Assembly (NCBI RefSeq): GCF_010211765.1 | Contig: NZ_PDWO01000005.1 | Span: 1 to 64,000, forward strand | Direction of reading: 5' to 3' | Length of the DNA: 64,000 nucleotides | Source: Pseudoxanthomonas kaohsiungensis | GTDB lineage: Bacteria > Pseudomonadota > Gammaproteobacteria > Xanthomonadales > Xanthomonadaceae | Shown here: positions 1-12,143 of the stretch, one piece after another | Numbering within the stretch: position 1 is the first letter of the stretch | Layout: each line of letters opens with the position of its first letter | Program-made: the position numbers and the translations under genes | Notes under the pieces: generated by a model | What the model saw: only the letters and a program-made list of their open reading frames with translations | Database searches by the model: none | What the model was told of the DNA's origin: nothing

Positions 1-183
1 CGAGCAGTTCCTCGCGACGCCAGTCATGGCGGGGTTCCGGAGGGAAGGGGGGGGGGGTTTTTTCCGGGGGCGGGGGGGGGGGGGGGGGGGCGCGGCCACC
101 GCTCCCCGCGCGGGGGGGGGGCGGGGAGGGGCGGCCAGGGCGGTGACGATGGCGGCGGAGAGCAGGCGGTGCTGGGCGATCAT
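1..183 (-). CDS. Truncated exported protein, N-terminal end only
   Basis: An ATG at 183 on the minus strand follows a CAGGAG ribosome binding site by about six bases. The first 18 residues read MIAQHRLLSAAIVTALAA, a typical signal peptide. The body then runs into G homopolymers (C runs on the coding strand) and cannot be read reliably. A different frame at 1-40 reads PEPRHDWRREELL, which looks like genuine protein, so the run lengths are probably wrong rather than the gene being dead. The product leaves the window and its family cannot be told. It is divergent from yheS. Confidence 0.5.
   Translation of the reverse strand, partial: MIAQHRLLSAAIVTALAAPPRPPPARGAVAAPPPPPPRPRKKPPPPSLRNPAMTGVARNCS
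47..121. other. G homopolymer runs at contig edge
   Basis: Uninterrupted runs of about 11, 19 and 10 G lie at 47-57, 72-90 and 112-121, with a T run at 58-63. Nothing similar occurs elsewhere in the 64 kb. They interrupt an otherwise convincing signal-peptide reading frame, so sequencing or assembly error at a contig end is the likeliest explanation. Confidence 0.75.
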
Positions 184-392
184 GGAACGACTCCTGGAGG
201 GGCGGGGTCGGCATTGGCCGGAGCGGATGGTGTTGCGGCGCAGCAATCCCGGAATAACCCTGTGACGGGCGATTGTCAAATTTCCGTTACGGGATCCTGG
301 GCCTGCCGGCGTCAAGTATTCGTTAACCGGTAGAATGGCCGCGCCGCATCCGTCGGCATCTGCTGATTCCCGTTCCTTCTGTAGCGTCCCCC

Positions 393-2267
<1,875 letters not shown>

Positions 2268-2352
2268 GGCCGCATCCACGCCCGTGGCTTGAATCGCCGC
2301 GGGCCACCCTTACATTCCCGCCGTCCCACCCCATCGCCAAGACCCTGCTGCC

Positions 2353-2706
2353 ATGCCGATCTACGCTTTCCAGTGCACCGAATGCGGCCACAGTTTCGAC
2401 CGCCTGCAGAAGCTTTCCGATGCCGATCCGGACACCTGCCCGTCCTGCGGGGCGACCGGCGGCGTGCGTCGCCAGCTGACCGCCCCGGCGTTCAGGCTGT
2501 CGGGCAGCGGCTGGTACGAAACCGACTTCAAGAAGGACGGCGACAAGAAGCGCAACCTGGCCGACGGCGGCGAGGGCGCGGCCAAATCCGAATCGAAGGG
2601 CGAGTCCACGGCCGCGCCCAAGCCGGCATCCGCGCCGGCGGCCGCCCCGGCAAAGAGCGAAGGCGCTGCGCCCGCCAAGCCTTCCGCGCCCGCCAGCGGG
2701 AGCTGA
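2353..2706 (+). CDS. FmdB-type zinc ribbon protein
   Basis: A 117-residue protein opening MPIYAFQCTECGHSFD. Two CxxC knuckles (Cys9/Cys12 and Cys29/Cys32) form the regulatory zinc ribbon of the FmdB family. A folded core ends near residue 75 and is followed by a low-complexity Lys/Ala/Glu/Pro tail. The cellular role is not established for the family. It commonly sits just upstream of aspS in related bacteria; here two extra genes separate it from aspS. Confidence 0.88.
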   Translation: MPIYAFQCTECGHSFDRLQKLSDADPDTCPSCGATGGVRRQLTAPAFRLSGSGWYETDFKKDGDKKRNLADGGEGAAKSESKGESTAAPKPASAPAAAPAKSEGAAPAKPSAPASGS

Positions 2707-2866
2707 CCGTACGGGTTGGCCTGCCTGCGGGGGGCTGCGCGGCATGGCGGGCAACGGCGCGGCCCGCTGTTCGCCATGGCGCGCGTGTCGGCGCAGCCGT
2801 CGCTCGTTCCGGCAGGCGGGGGCGCGGCGGTTGCCGCCGCTCGCCGCGCGCGGGTACGGTGGGGCG

Positions 2867-3508
2867 ATGAACGCCCTCCGTCTCGCTCCCTTGCTGCTCC
2901 TCGTCGCCGCCTGCTCGCAGGGCGCGGCGCCGCCCGCGCCATCGGCGGCCCCGCACGCCGACGCGCCATCGCCGGCGCCGGCCGACGCCTTCCTCGCCGC
3001 GCTCGCCGCCCACTGCGGCCAGGCCTACGCCGGCCGCATCGTCGCCAACCGCCCCGCGTCCTCCACGCCCGATCCGTTCGAGGGCAAGGCGCTGGTGATG
3101 CACGTGCGCGGGTGCGAGGCGCCGGCGCGCGGACTGCGCGTGCCGTTCCACGTCGGCGACGACCATTCGCGCACCTGGGTGCTGACCCGCACCGCCGACG
3201 GACTGCGCCTGAAGCACGACCACCGCCATGCCGATGGCAGTCCGGACCCGGTGACGATGTACGGCGGCGACGCCGCCTCGGCCGGAAGCGCGCGGCGACA
3301 GGAATTTCCCGTCGATGCCGAATCGGTGGCGATGTTCGGTCGCGAAGGGCTGGCCGCGTCGGTCGCCAACACCTGGGCGATGGAGATCGAGCCCGGGACG
3401 CGCTTCATGTACGAACTGGCGCGGCCGGACGGGCGGTTGTTCCAGGTCGAGTTCGACCTGGCCACGCCGGTGCCGCTGCCGCCGGCGCCCTGGGGCGCCG
3501 GCGACTGA
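2867..3508 (+). CDS. Putative lipoprotein of unknown function
   Basis: I do not recognise the family. The 213-residue product starts MNALRLAPLLLLVAAC, a short signal with lipobox LVAAC and lipidated Cys16, followed by an Ala/Pro-rich spacer to about residue 43. The rest is a soluble domain with two further cysteines, an acidic and aromatic core (DDHSRTW, MEIEPGTRF) and a short Pro-rich end. An upstream in-frame start at 2744 would bury the signal peptide, so 2867 is chosen. It converges on the DUF3011 gene with only eight bases between their stop codons. Confidence 0.75.
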   Translation: MNALRLAPLLLLVAACSQGAAPPAPSAAPHADAPSPAPADAFLAALAAHCGQAYAGRIVANRPASSTPDPFEGKALVMHVRGCEAPARGLRVPFHVGDDHSRTWVLTRTADGLRLKHDHRHADGSPDPVTMYGGDAASAGSARRQEFPVDAESVAMFGREGLAASVANTWAMEIEPGTRFMYELARPDGRLFQVEFDLATPVPLPPAPWGAGD

Positions 3509-3516
3509 AGCCGGGC

Positions 3517-4461
3517 TCAGCGCGCGCCGAAGCGCGCGCGGCAACCGCGGTCGACCCAGATCGAATTGCCGTCGAAGCCCCAGTTGAAGCCTTCCTGGCA
3601 GCGGGTGCTCGACAGGTTCTCGATCACCACCGGGCGGCCCTGGCGCCGGTCCCAGGCGCAGGTGCGGCGGCGGTTGTTCTCGCTGGCACAGGTCACCGAG
3701 TAGCCGGGGTTGTTGCCGCCCCAGCCGCCGCCCTGGCGCTGGGCGAACTCGCCGCGGCAGCCATTGCTGACCCAGATCGTGTTGCCGCGCTGGCCCCAGG
3801 TCCGGTTCTCGATGCAGGCGCTGCCCGACAGCTGCCGGACCAGCACCGCCCGGCCGCGGAAGTTGGTCTGGCAGGTCCGCTCGCGGTTGTTCTGGCTCTC
3901 GCAGCGGATCGTCTGGCCGGTGTTGCCGCCCCAGCCGCCGCCCCGGCCCTCGGTGAAACGGCCGCGGCAGCCCTGGTCGACCCACATCATGCCGTTGCCG
4001 CCGCCGAAATTGACCCCTTCCACGCAGCGGGTGCCGGAGATGTTCTCGACCAGCGCCGGACGGCCGTTGAACGGCGTGCGGCACTCGCGGCGGCGGTGGT
4101 CGGTGCTCGAGCAGATCAGGGTCTGGCCGCTCCAGTTCGAGCCGTTCCAGCCCGGGCGCAGGCCGCTGCTGGCGCTGCCACCGCGCAACGAGGTGGCGAT
4201 GTCCTGCTGGATGCGGCTGAAGCCCCAGCCCGAATCGATCTGGTCCAGGTAGAACTCCAGCTGGTCGTCGGGGATCTGCCGCCCCCGGGACTGGTCGGCG
4301 TACTCGCGCTCGATGACCCGGACCCGCTCGGGCAGGGTCAGCTGGCGCAGGTTCTCCGGGGCGTAGGCGCGCGTGGACTGGGCGGCGGCGGGCTGGGGCA
4401 GGGCGGTGCCGGCGAAGGCCAGGCCCAGGGCCAGGCAGGTGGCGGACAGGGAACGGAACAT
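3517..4461 (-). CDS. Exported DUF3011 repeat protein
   Basis: A 314-residue secreted protein. Residues 1-28 are a signal peptide ending AAAQ. Residues 29-105 form a helical, charged segment. Three tandem DUF3011 units follow, from about 114, 181 and 248. Each has four cysteines in the pattern C-x9-C, C, GCR and a shared IWV-GCRG stretch, and the first two end in GGGWGGN; disulfides are likely. The domain is known in bacterial periplasmic or secreted proteins without a defined function. An AAGGAGG ribosome binding site lies eight bases before the ATG. Divergent from aspS, convergent with the lipoprotein gene. Confidence 0.85.
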   Translation of the reverse strand: MFRSLSATCLALGLAFAGTALPQPAAAQSTRAYAPENLRQLTLPERVRVIEREYADQSRGRQIPDDQLEFYLDQIDSGWGFSRIQQDIATSLRGGSASSGLRPGWNGSNWSGQTLICSSTDHRRRECRTPFNGRPALVENISGTRCVEGVNFGGGNGMMWVDQGCRGRFTEGRGGGWGGNTGQTIRCESQNNRERTCQTNFRGRAVLVRQLSGSACIENRTWGQRGNTIWVSNGCRGEFAQRQGGGWGGNNPGYSVTCASENNRRRTCAWDRRQGRPVVIENLSSTRCQEGFNWGFDGNSIWVDRGCRARFGAR

Positions 4462-4666
4462 GGCTTTCTCCTCCTTGACGGTCGCCTGGTGCCGCGGCGG
4501 TTGCTCCGGGATTTACCGCTGGGCGGCTTAATGCCGGCCCACTGTGTCACCGGTGCGGTGAGGACGGGGGCAGGCCGGGCAGGACGCGTTTGCCCGGGCC
4601 GGGCGTGGGCCTCAAAATATCGCGTTCCCCGGCGCCACTGGCGACCGGCCCCCCTGCGGAGTTCCC

Positions 4667-6424
<1,758 letters not shown>

Positions 6425-7121
6425 GTTGCGCTGCCGCAGGCTGGACGGCAACGGCAAACGCTGCGGTGGGTGTGATGTCTTCGGATGGAGCCGCGGCAGT
6501 GCGGGGGTATGGCGCGTCGGCTGGCTCTGGCGTCCTGCCTTCAACCGCCGAGCGCAGCACATCCCTGTGCTGCTCGCGCCATACCCCCGCACTGCCACGT
6601 CTTCGGGCGCGTTGATGGAGCCGCTTCGATGAGGAGAGCGGGAACTCGTCGCTTTGCGTTCTCGCTGCCGGAGTTGCCCGCTTCCCATGGAGTGGGGCTC
6701 GCACTGCTGCTGTTGGCACGTCGCAGAGGGCAGCGGGGCAAGCCCAGCTCTACCGTGCACCCGGATGCGCGCTGAAGCCGCCTTTCGCCGGAACGAAGGC
6801 CTGACCCTGAAGCTCGCGAAGGACGTCGCACCTTGGCGGTCTGGCGCAAGCAGGCCATGGATGGCCTGCGGTCGGCTGTTGAAGGCAGGACGCCGGAGCC
6901 AGCCGATGCGCCAGACCGCCAAGGTGCGGCGGCCCCGTCCAAAGCCAGCGCTTTCATGCCACGGTCAAAGCGGTAGCGCCGCGTCCGGACCCACGCGTTC
7001 CAAGCCAAGGCCGAAGCACGAGGCGGCTCCATCCGGAGCCAGTGCTCCTGCTTCAAGCCCAACGAAGCGGCGCCCCCGCCCGGAGCCGGCGCTTCTGCTT
7101 CAATGTCGCACAGGAGGACCC
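6425..7121. repeat. Repeat-filled gap with two nested palindromes, inverted pair
   Basis: No gene is seen in this 700-base gap. Copy A (about 6478-6610) has perfect 21-base inverted arms at 6495-6515 and 6576-6596 enclosing a hairpin at 6554-6573 (8-base arms, loop TCCC). Copy B (about 6815-6945, opposite orientation) has different but perfect 20-base arms at 6828-6847 and 6908-6927 around a hairpin at 6850-6869. A core of about 33 bases between arm and hairpin, containing GGCGTCCTGCCTTCAAC, is shared by the two copies on opposite strands. Further copies lie at 15893-16025 and 39208-39565. Confidence 0.8.
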
Positions 7122-7637
7122 ATGAGCCTGACCATCCGCCGCGCCACCCCCGATGACGCGACGACGCTGTCGTCGCTTGCCACCCGTACTTTCACCCAGA
7201 CCTTCGGCCACCTGTATCCGGCCGAAGACCTGGCGTCCTTCCTGGCAGATGCCTATCCGCCGGAGAAGCAGGCGGTCATCCTGGGCCATCCGGACTACGC
7301 GGTCTGGCTGCTCGAGGACGGGGGCGAAGCCGTCGGCCACGCCGCCGCCGGTCCCTGCGGCCTGCCGCATGCGGACGTGCAGCGCGGCGACGGCGAACTC
7401 AAGCGCCTGTACGTGCTGGCCTCGCACCAGAATGGCGGCTGGGGCGGACGGCTGTTCGACGAAGCCGAGCGCTGGCTGCTGCGCGACGGCCCACGCACGC
7501 TCTGGGTCGGGGTCTGGTCGGAGAACCTCGGCGCGCAACGGTTCTATGCACGCCACGGCTTCGCCAAGGTCGGCACCTACGAGTTCCCGGTGGGCCGGGT
7601 CCGCGACCTGGAATTCATCCTGCGCCGCCCGGCCTGA
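7122..7637 (+). CDS. GNAT family N-acetyltransferase
   Basis: A 171-residue single-domain acetyltransferase. The N-terminus (MSLTIRRATPDDA) is the standard GNAT first strand. The acetyl-CoA loop Q-N-G-G-W-G-G (near residue 108) matches the Q/R-x-x-G-x-G/A motif, followed by the helix and the WVGVWSENLGAQRFYARHGF segment typical of the family's C-terminal half. Substrate unknown. The start is fixed by AGGAGG seven bases before ATG 7122; longer in-frame extensions run through the upstream repeats and are rejected. It ends at a strong stem-loop before the convergent hydrolase gene. Confidence 0.92.
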   Translation: MSLTIRRATPDDATTLSSLATRTFTQTFGHLYPAEDLASFLADAYPPEKQAVILGHPDYAVWLLEDGGEAVGHAAAGPCGLPHADVQRGDGELKRLYVLASHQNGGWGGRLFDEAERWLLRDGPRTLWVGVWSENLGAQRFYARHGFAKVGTYEFPVGRVRDLEFILRRPA

Positions 7638-7658
7638 CCGCCCCGACGCGGGCACGCA

Positions 7659-7690
7659 CGAACGGCCGCATCGCTGCGGCCGTTCGCGTT
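7659..7690 (+). terminator. Stem-loop between convergent genes
   Basis: A perfect 12-base stem (CGAACGGCCGCA, 7659-7670) pairs with 7675-7686 across the loop TCGC, followed by CGTTCTTCC. It sits 22 bases past the GNAT stop and 26 bases before the end of the facing hydrolase gene. The T content is modest, so termination may be partial. Confidence 0.7.
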
Positions 7691-7712
7691 CTTCCCCGGG
7701 ATGGATGCGGCG

Positions 7713-8651
7713 TCACTCGCGCAGGAAGTCGAGCAGGTCCTGGTTGAGCCGGTCCTTGTGGGTATCGGCGATGCCGTGCGGGCCATCCGGGTACACGATC
7801 AGGCGCGCGCCCTTCACCAGCGCCGCCGATGCCCGCGCCGAGGTGTCGACCGGCACGATCTGGTCCTCGCCACCGTGGATCACCAGGGTGGGCACGTCGA
7901 ACTTCGCCAGGTCGCCCCGGAAGTCGGTGGCCGAGAACGCCGCGATCGAGTCGTAGGTGTTCTTGTGCCCGGCCTGCATGCCCTGGGCCCAGAAGCTCTG
8001 GACCAGGCCGGCATCCGGCTTGGCGCCCGGGCGGTTGAAGCCGAAGAACGGGCCGGAAGCGATGTCCAGGTAGAGCTTCGAGCGGTTCTCGAGCGAGGCC
8101 TTGCGCAGGCCGTCGAACACGTCCATCGGCAGCCCGCGCGGGTTGTCGGCGGTGCGGACCATGATCGGCGGCACGGCGGCGACCAGCACCGCCTTCTTCA
8201 CCCGCGCGGTGCAGTGGCGGCCGATGTAGCGGGCCACTTCGCCGCCGCCCGTGGAGAAGCCGACCACGGTGACGTCGTGCAGGTCCAGCGCGTCGATCAC
8301 CGCGGCCAGGTCGTCTGCGTAGTGGTCCATGTCGTTGCCGTCCCAGGGCTGGCTGGAACGGCCGTGGCCGCGGCGGTCATGGGCGACCACGCGGTAGCCG
8401 CGCTCGGCCAGGAACAGCATCTGCGCTTCCCAGCTGTCCGAGTTCAGCGGCCAGCCGTGGCTGAAGGTGACGACCGGGCCATCCTTCGGACCCCAGTCCT
8501 TGTAGTAGAGGCGCACGCCCTCGGCGGTGGTGACGTAATCGCCCTGCACGGTGGCGCGGGCGGCCGCATCGACGTGCGGCGCGGCGGCATGGGCGGAGGT
8601 GGCGGCGATGGCCAGCAGGGTAGCGGCGAAGCTGCGGGTGATGACGTTCAT
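7713..8651 (-). CDS. Exported alpha/beta hydrolase, chloroperoxidase/arylesterase type
   Basis: A 312-residue hydrolase with a cleavable signal peptide (residues 1-22, ending AHA), so probably periplasmic. The alpha/beta fold shows the oxyanion motif FSHGWPL near 62, the nucleophile elbow GFSTGGGE near 130, acid GGEDQIVP near 265 and catalytic His in GPHGI near 292. This pattern matches cofactor-free (non-heme) chloroperoxidases and arylesterases, which perform ester hydrolysis or perhydrolysis. It lies 42 bases behind the ohr gene in the same direction, a likely two-gene unit with a peroxide theme. True substrate unknown. Confidence 0.88.
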   Translation of the reverse strand: MNVITRSFAATLLAIAATSAHAAAPHVDAAARATVQGDYVTTAEGVRLYYKDWGPKDGPVVTFSHGWPLNSDSWEAQMLFLAERGYRVVAHDRRGHGRSSQPWDGNDMDHYADDLAAVIDALDLHDVTVVGFSTGGGEVARYIGRHCTARVKKAVLVAAVPPIMVRTADNPRGLPMDVFDGLRKASLENRSKLYLDIASGPFFGFNRPGAKPDAGLVQSFWAQGMQAGHKNTYDSIAAFSATDFRGDLAKFDVPTLVIHGGEDQIVPVDTSARASAALVKGARLIVYPDGPHGIADTHKDRLNQDLLDFLRE

Positions 8652-8693
8652 GGCGACGGGTTTCCCTTGGGATGAGGAAGAGGGGGGAGGGGG

Positions 8694-9122
8694 TCAGTCG
8701 GCGATCAGCAGCGACACGTCGATGTTTCCGCGGGTCGCGTTGGAGTAGGGGCAGACCGTGTGGGCCTGGTCGACCAGCGCCTGCAGCGTGTCGCGCGGCA
8801 CGCCCGGCGCGGCGATGGTCAGCTCGGCCTCGATGCCGAAGCCGGCCGGGATCGCGCCGATGCCGACCTTGCCGGTGACCGTCGTATCGGCCGGCAGCGC
8901 GACCTTCTGCTTGCCGGCGACGAACTTCAGCGCGCCCAGGAAGCAGGCCGAATAGCCGGCCGCGAACAGCTGCTCGGGGTTCGTGCCCGGGCCGCCGGCG
9001 CCGCCCAGCTCGCGCGGGGTGGACAGCTGCACGTCGAGGACGCGGTCGGAGCTGCGGGCGCGGCCTTCGCGGCCCCCGGTGGCGGTGGCGGTGGCGGCGT
9101 AGAGGATCTTGTCGATGGACAT
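8694..9122 (-). CDS. ohr: Organic hydroperoxide resistance protein, Ohr/OsmC family
   Basis: A 142-residue OsmC-fold thiol peroxidase. Both redox cysteines are present: one in YSACFLGAL near 60 and one in [13 protein letters not shown] near 124, with the conserved Arg in GREGRARS near 19. Ohr reduces organic hydroperoxides with lipoyl-protein electrons in the cytoplasm. The C-terminal [14 protein letters not shown] is typical of the Ohr subgroup rather than OsmC or YhfA. First gene of a probable unit with the exported hydrolase; divergent from an AraC-type regulator rather than the usual OhrR repressor. Confidence 0.92.
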   Translation of the reverse strand: MSIDKILYAATATATGGREGRARSSDRVLDVQLSTPRELGGAGGPGTNPEQLFAAGYSACFLGALKFVAGKQKVALPADTTVTGKVGIGAIPAGFGIEAELTIAAPGVPRDTLQALVDQAHTVCPYSNATRGNIDVSLLIAD

Positions 9123-9240
9123 GGCGGGTTCCTGTCTGGTGTCGGGTGGGATGTGCCCGGCGGGCAGGAGCTACTTTGCGGGCTCGCCTGCTACGATCTG
9201 CCACGTGGAGTCCTGAAAACTTGACCAGGAGTACGGATCG

Positions 9241-10074
9241 ATGGTCGACCGCCTCGCGGCGCTGCTGGAGCGCTTCCCGGTCAGCGCGCAGCTGTTCAAC
9301 GCCGGCGCGCTGTGCGGGATCAACCTGCTCGACGCCGACGGCGTGCACGGGCAGCTGCACCTGGTCCGGCGCGGGCCGCTGGAGGTCTCGCATGGCGGCG
9401 CGCCGGTGCGGATCGACGAGCCGAGCCTGCTGCTGTATCCCCGACCGCTGTCGCACCGTTTCAGCAGCGACCCCGAGCAGGGCGCGGACATGGCGTGCGC
9501 CAACCTGCGCTTCGAGGGCGGGACCGGCAATCCGGTGGCGGCGGCGCTGCCGTCCTTCGTGTGCCTGCCGTTGTCGGCGCTGGACGGGTGCCAGCCGGTG
9601 CTGGACCTGCTGTTCGAGGAGGCGTTCGAACGGCGCTGCGGGCGCCAGGCCATGATCGACCGCCTGTTCGAAGTGGTGATGATCCAGCTGCTGCGCCACC
9701 TGATGGAGCGCGGCGAGGTGGCCGGCGGGCTGCTCTCCGGGCTGTCGCACCCGCGGCTGCGGCATGCGCTGGTGGCCATGCACGAAGCGCCGACGCGCGA
9801 ATGGACCCTGGAGGACCTGGCGGCCACCTGCGGCATGTCGCGCAGCGTGTTCGCCGCCAGCTTCCGCGAGGCGGTCGGCCGCACGCCCGGGCAGTACCTG
9901 CTCGGCTGGCGGGTCGGGCTGGCGCAGCAGGCGCTGCGCCGCGGGCGGCCGTTGAAGGTGGTCGCCGACGAGGTCGGCTACGGCAGCGAGGCCGCGCTGT
10001 CGCGTGCGTTCAAGGCCCATTGCGGCCTGTCGCCGCGCGCCTGGAAGCAGCAGCACGCCGCGGAGGCCGCGTGA
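9241..10074 (+). CDS. AraC family regulator with cupin sensor domain
   Basis: A 277-residue regulator. Residues 1-170 form a cupin-type sensor like those of other AraC proteins (the AraC N-terminal cupin_6 class). Residues 175-275 hold two helix-turn-helix motifs, including WTLEDLAATCGMSRSVFAASF and VADEVGYGSEAALSRAF, ending in LSPRAWK. It is divergent from ohr across 118 bases and probably controls the ohr/hydrolase pair; that is inferred from position. Its stop overlaps the next gene in a GTGA junction. Confidence 0.92.
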   Translation: MVDRLAALLERFPVSAQLFNAGALCGINLLDADGVHGQLHLVRRGPLEVSHGGAPVRIDEPSLLLYPRPLSHRFSSDPEQGADMACANLRFEGGTGNPVAAALPSFVCLPLSALDGCQPVLDLLFEEAFERRCGRQAMIDRLFEVVMIQLLRHLMERGEVAGGLLSGLSHPRLRHALVAMHEAPTREWTLEDLAATCGMSRSVFAASFREAVGRTPGQYLLGWRVGLAQQALRRGRPLKVVADEVGYGSEAALSRAFKAHCGLSPRAWKQQHAAEAA

Positions 10075-10748
10075 GCTCGAACGGCGCCGGCTGCGACCGC
10101 GTGCTGCTGGTCCACGGCCTGTGGAATGCGGCGTGGTGGCTGGCCCCGCTGGCCTGGCGCCTGCGGCGGTCGGGCTTCGTGGTGCAGACGTTCGGCTATC
10201 CGAGCATCGTCGGCGGTCCGGAGCCGGCGCTGGCGGCGCTGGCCGAACGCCTGCGCGATGGTCCGCCGAGGCACCTGGTCGGGCACAGCCTGGGCGGACT
10301 GCTGGCATTGGAAGTGCTGCGCCGTAATCCCGGGCTGCCGGTGGTGCGGGTGGTCTGCCTGGGGTCGCCGTTGCGCGGCAGCGGCACGGCGCGGACGCTG
10401 GCGTCGCGTCCGCGCCTGGCGTGGGCGCTGGGACGCAGCAGCGCGCTGCTGCGGGACGGTTGCGGCGCGTGGGACGGCCGCGTTCCGACCGGCATGGTCG
10501 CGGGCGACGTGCCGCGAGGGATCGGCCGCCTGCTGCACGCCGTGGATGCCGAGTCCGACGGCACCGTGGCCCTGGCCGAGACCCGGCTGCCGGGCCTGGC
10601 TGCCAGCTGCCGCGTGCACGCCAGCCACACCGGCCTGGTGTTCTCGGCCGAAGCCGCGCGCCAGGTGGCCGCGTTCCTGCGCACCGGGGCGTTCCTCGAT
10701 GCGGAGGTCGTCGCGGGGGGCGATGGCGATCCGGACAGCCCGGTATAA
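10071..10748 (+). CDS. Alpha/beta hydrolase, lipase-like
   Basis: A 225-residue alpha/beta hydrolase starting at GTG 10071, which overlaps the regulator stop (GTGA). It shows VLLVHGLWN near residue 11 (oxyanion region), the nucleophile motif [10 protein letters not shown] near 70, an acidic residue in [10 protein letters not shown] and a His in ASHTGLV near 190, giving a plausible Ser-Asp-His triad. No signal peptide. The arrangement resembles PGAP1-like or triacylglycerol lipase-like esterases; substrate unknown. The TAA stop lies inside the TATAAT box of yebC. Confidence 0.85.
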   Translation: MSSNGAGCDRVLLVHGLWNAAWWLAPLAWRLRRSGFVVQTFGYPSIVGGPEPALAALAERLRDGPPRHLVGHSLGGLLALEVLRRNPGLPVVRVVCLGSPLRGSGTARTLASRPRLAWALGRSSALLRDGCGAWDGRVPTGMVAGDVPRGIGRLLHAVDAESDGTVALAETRLPGLAASCRVHASHTGLVFSAEAARQVAAFLRTGAFLDAEVVAGGDGDPDSPV

Positions 10749-10749
10749 T
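10744..10749 (+). promoter_or_regulatory. Perfect -10 box of yebC overlapping upstream stop codon
   Basis: TATAAT at 10744-10749, 34 bases before the yebC ATG; its TAA is the stop codon of the upstream hydrolase gene. No good -35 hexamer is visible 17 bases upstream (CGATGG), so the assignment rests on the -10 box. Confidence 0.6.
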
Positions 10750-10782
10750 CGCGTTCCTGACGGTTGGACGATTGGAACGTAC

Positions 10783-11505
10783 ATGGGTCGCGGCCCCTCG
10801 ATCGAAGCACGCAAGAACGCCACCGATGCCAAGCGCGGCAAGGTGTTCACCAAGCTGATCCGCGAGATCGGCGTGGCCGCCCGCGCCGGCGGCGGCGACC
10901 CGGCCAACAACCCGCGCCTGCGCGCGGCGATGGACAAGGCGCTCACCGCCAACATGTCCAAGGACGTGATCGAGCGGGCGATCAAGAAGGCCACCGGCGA
11001 ACTCGAGGGCGTCGAGTACGAGGAGATCCGCTACGAGGGCTACGCGCCCGGCGGCGTGGCGGTGATCGTCGACTGCCTGACCGACAACCGGGTGCGCACC
11101 GTGGCCGACGTGCGCCATGCCTTCTCCAAGTGCGGCGGCAACATGGGCACCGAGGGCTCGGTCGCCTTCATGTTCAAGCGCCTGGGCGTGCTCAGCTACG
11201 AGGGCGGCGACGAAGACAGGATCACCGAGGCGGCGATCGAGGCCGGCGCGGACGACGTCGTGGTCTACCCGGAGGACGGCGCCATCGACGTGCTCACCCC
11301 GCCGGACCAGTTCGACGCGGTAAGGCAGGCGATGGAGTCGGCGGGCCTGGTGCCGGGATATGCCGAAGTCACGTTCCGCGCCGACAACGACATCGCCGTG
11401 GCCGGCGAGACCGCGCAGCAGGTCTCCAGGCTGCTGGTCATGCTCGAGGACCTGGACGACGTGCAGAACGTGTACTCCAACGCCGACCTGGGCGACGCCG
11501 GCTGA
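10783..11505 (+). CDS. yebC: YebC/PmpR family protein
   Basis: A 240-residue protein of the TACO1/YebC family, starting [20 protein letters not shown] and keeping the diagnostic [12 protein letters not shown] and [14 protein letters not shown] blocks. The family has long been annotated as transcriptional regulators; more recent work on family members points to a role in translation of difficult sequences. The position directly before ruvC is the common proteobacterial arrangement. A -10 box lies 34 bases upstream. A 20-codon reading frame begins three bases after the stop and overlaps ruvC. Confidence 0.95.
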   Translation: MGRGPSIEARKNATDAKRGKVFTKLIREIGVAARAGGGDPANNPRLRAAMDKALTANMSKDVIERAIKKATGELEGVEYEEIRYEGYAPGGVAVIVDCLTDNRVRTVADVRHAFSKCGGNMGTEGSVAFMFKRLGVLSYEGGDEDRITEAAIEAGADDVVVYPEDGAIDVLTPPDQFDAVRQAMESAGLVPGYAEVTFRADNDIAVAGETAQQVSRLLVMLEDLDDVQNVYSNADLGDAG

Positions 11506-11566
11506 CCATGCACCCGACCGGGGTCGAAGCGGTGGCGGTACCGGTCCTGCACGCGGAGGCGCGTGC

Positions 11567-12121
11567 GTGAGCGTTGCCGGCCTCGCCCGGCCGCAGGGCC
11601 GGGTCCGAATCCTGGGCATCGACCCCGGCTCGCAGCGCACCGGCATCGGCATCATCGATGTCGATCCGGGCGGGCGCGTGCTGCATGTCCACCACCAGCC
11701 GCTGGTGCTGCTGGGCGAGGGCGACTTCGCCGCGCGCCTGAAGCGCCTCCTGCACGGGCTGGCGGCGCTGATCGACGAATACAGCCCGCAGGAAGTGGCG
11801 ATCGAGCAGGTGTTCGTCGGCCGCAGCGCCGATTCGGCGCTCAAGCTGGGCCAGGCCCGCGGCGCGGCGATCAGCGCGGTGGTCCTGCGCGACCTGCCGG
11901 TGAGCGAGTACGCCGCGCGCGAGGTCAAGCTGGCGGTGGTCGGCACCGGTGGCGCCGACAAGCTGCAGATCCAGCACATGGTGGCGGCCATGCTCGGCTT
12001 GAGCGGCAAGGTCCAGGCCGACGCCGCCGATGCGCTGGCCATCGCCCTGACCCATGCCCACGTGCGCGCCACCGCGTGGCGCCTGGGCGTGGATGCGCGC
12101 CTGGCTTGGAGCCGGAAGTGA
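11567..12121 (+). CDS. ruvC: Holliday junction resolvase RuvC
   Basis: A 184-residue endonuclease that cuts four-way DNA junctions as a dimer with RuvAB. The first catalytic Asp is in [13 protein letters not shown] near residue 19, the Glu in AIEQVFVG, and the C-terminal acidic pair in [16 protein letters not shown]. The GTG at 11567 is chosen because GGAGG lies seven bases upstream and the conserved core starts within 12 residues. This GTG overlaps the stop of a 20-codon frame (ATG 11508 to TGA 11570). Followed by ruvA after 22 bases. Confidence 0.95.
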   Translation: MSVAGLARPQGRVRILGIDPGSQRTGIGIIDVDPGGRVLHVHHQPLVLLGEGDFAARLKRLLHGLAALIDEYSPQEVAIEQVFVGRSADSALKLGQARGAAISAVVLRDLPVSEYAAREVKLAVVGTGGADKLQIQHMVAAMLGLSGKVQADAADALAIALTHAHVRATAWRLGVDARLAWSRK

Positions 12122-12143
12122 CTTGCCCCCCGAGGAACCCCCG

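Noticed and set aside
6425-7121. A remnant transposase or hidden gene in the aspS-GNAT gap
   Set aside because: Open frames there are Arg/Pro/Ser-rich, run through inverted repeats and show no transposase motif.
10071-10748. A fusion of the AraC regulator with the hydrolase
   Set aside because: The two are in different frames with a GTGA overlap; each has complete domain boundaries.
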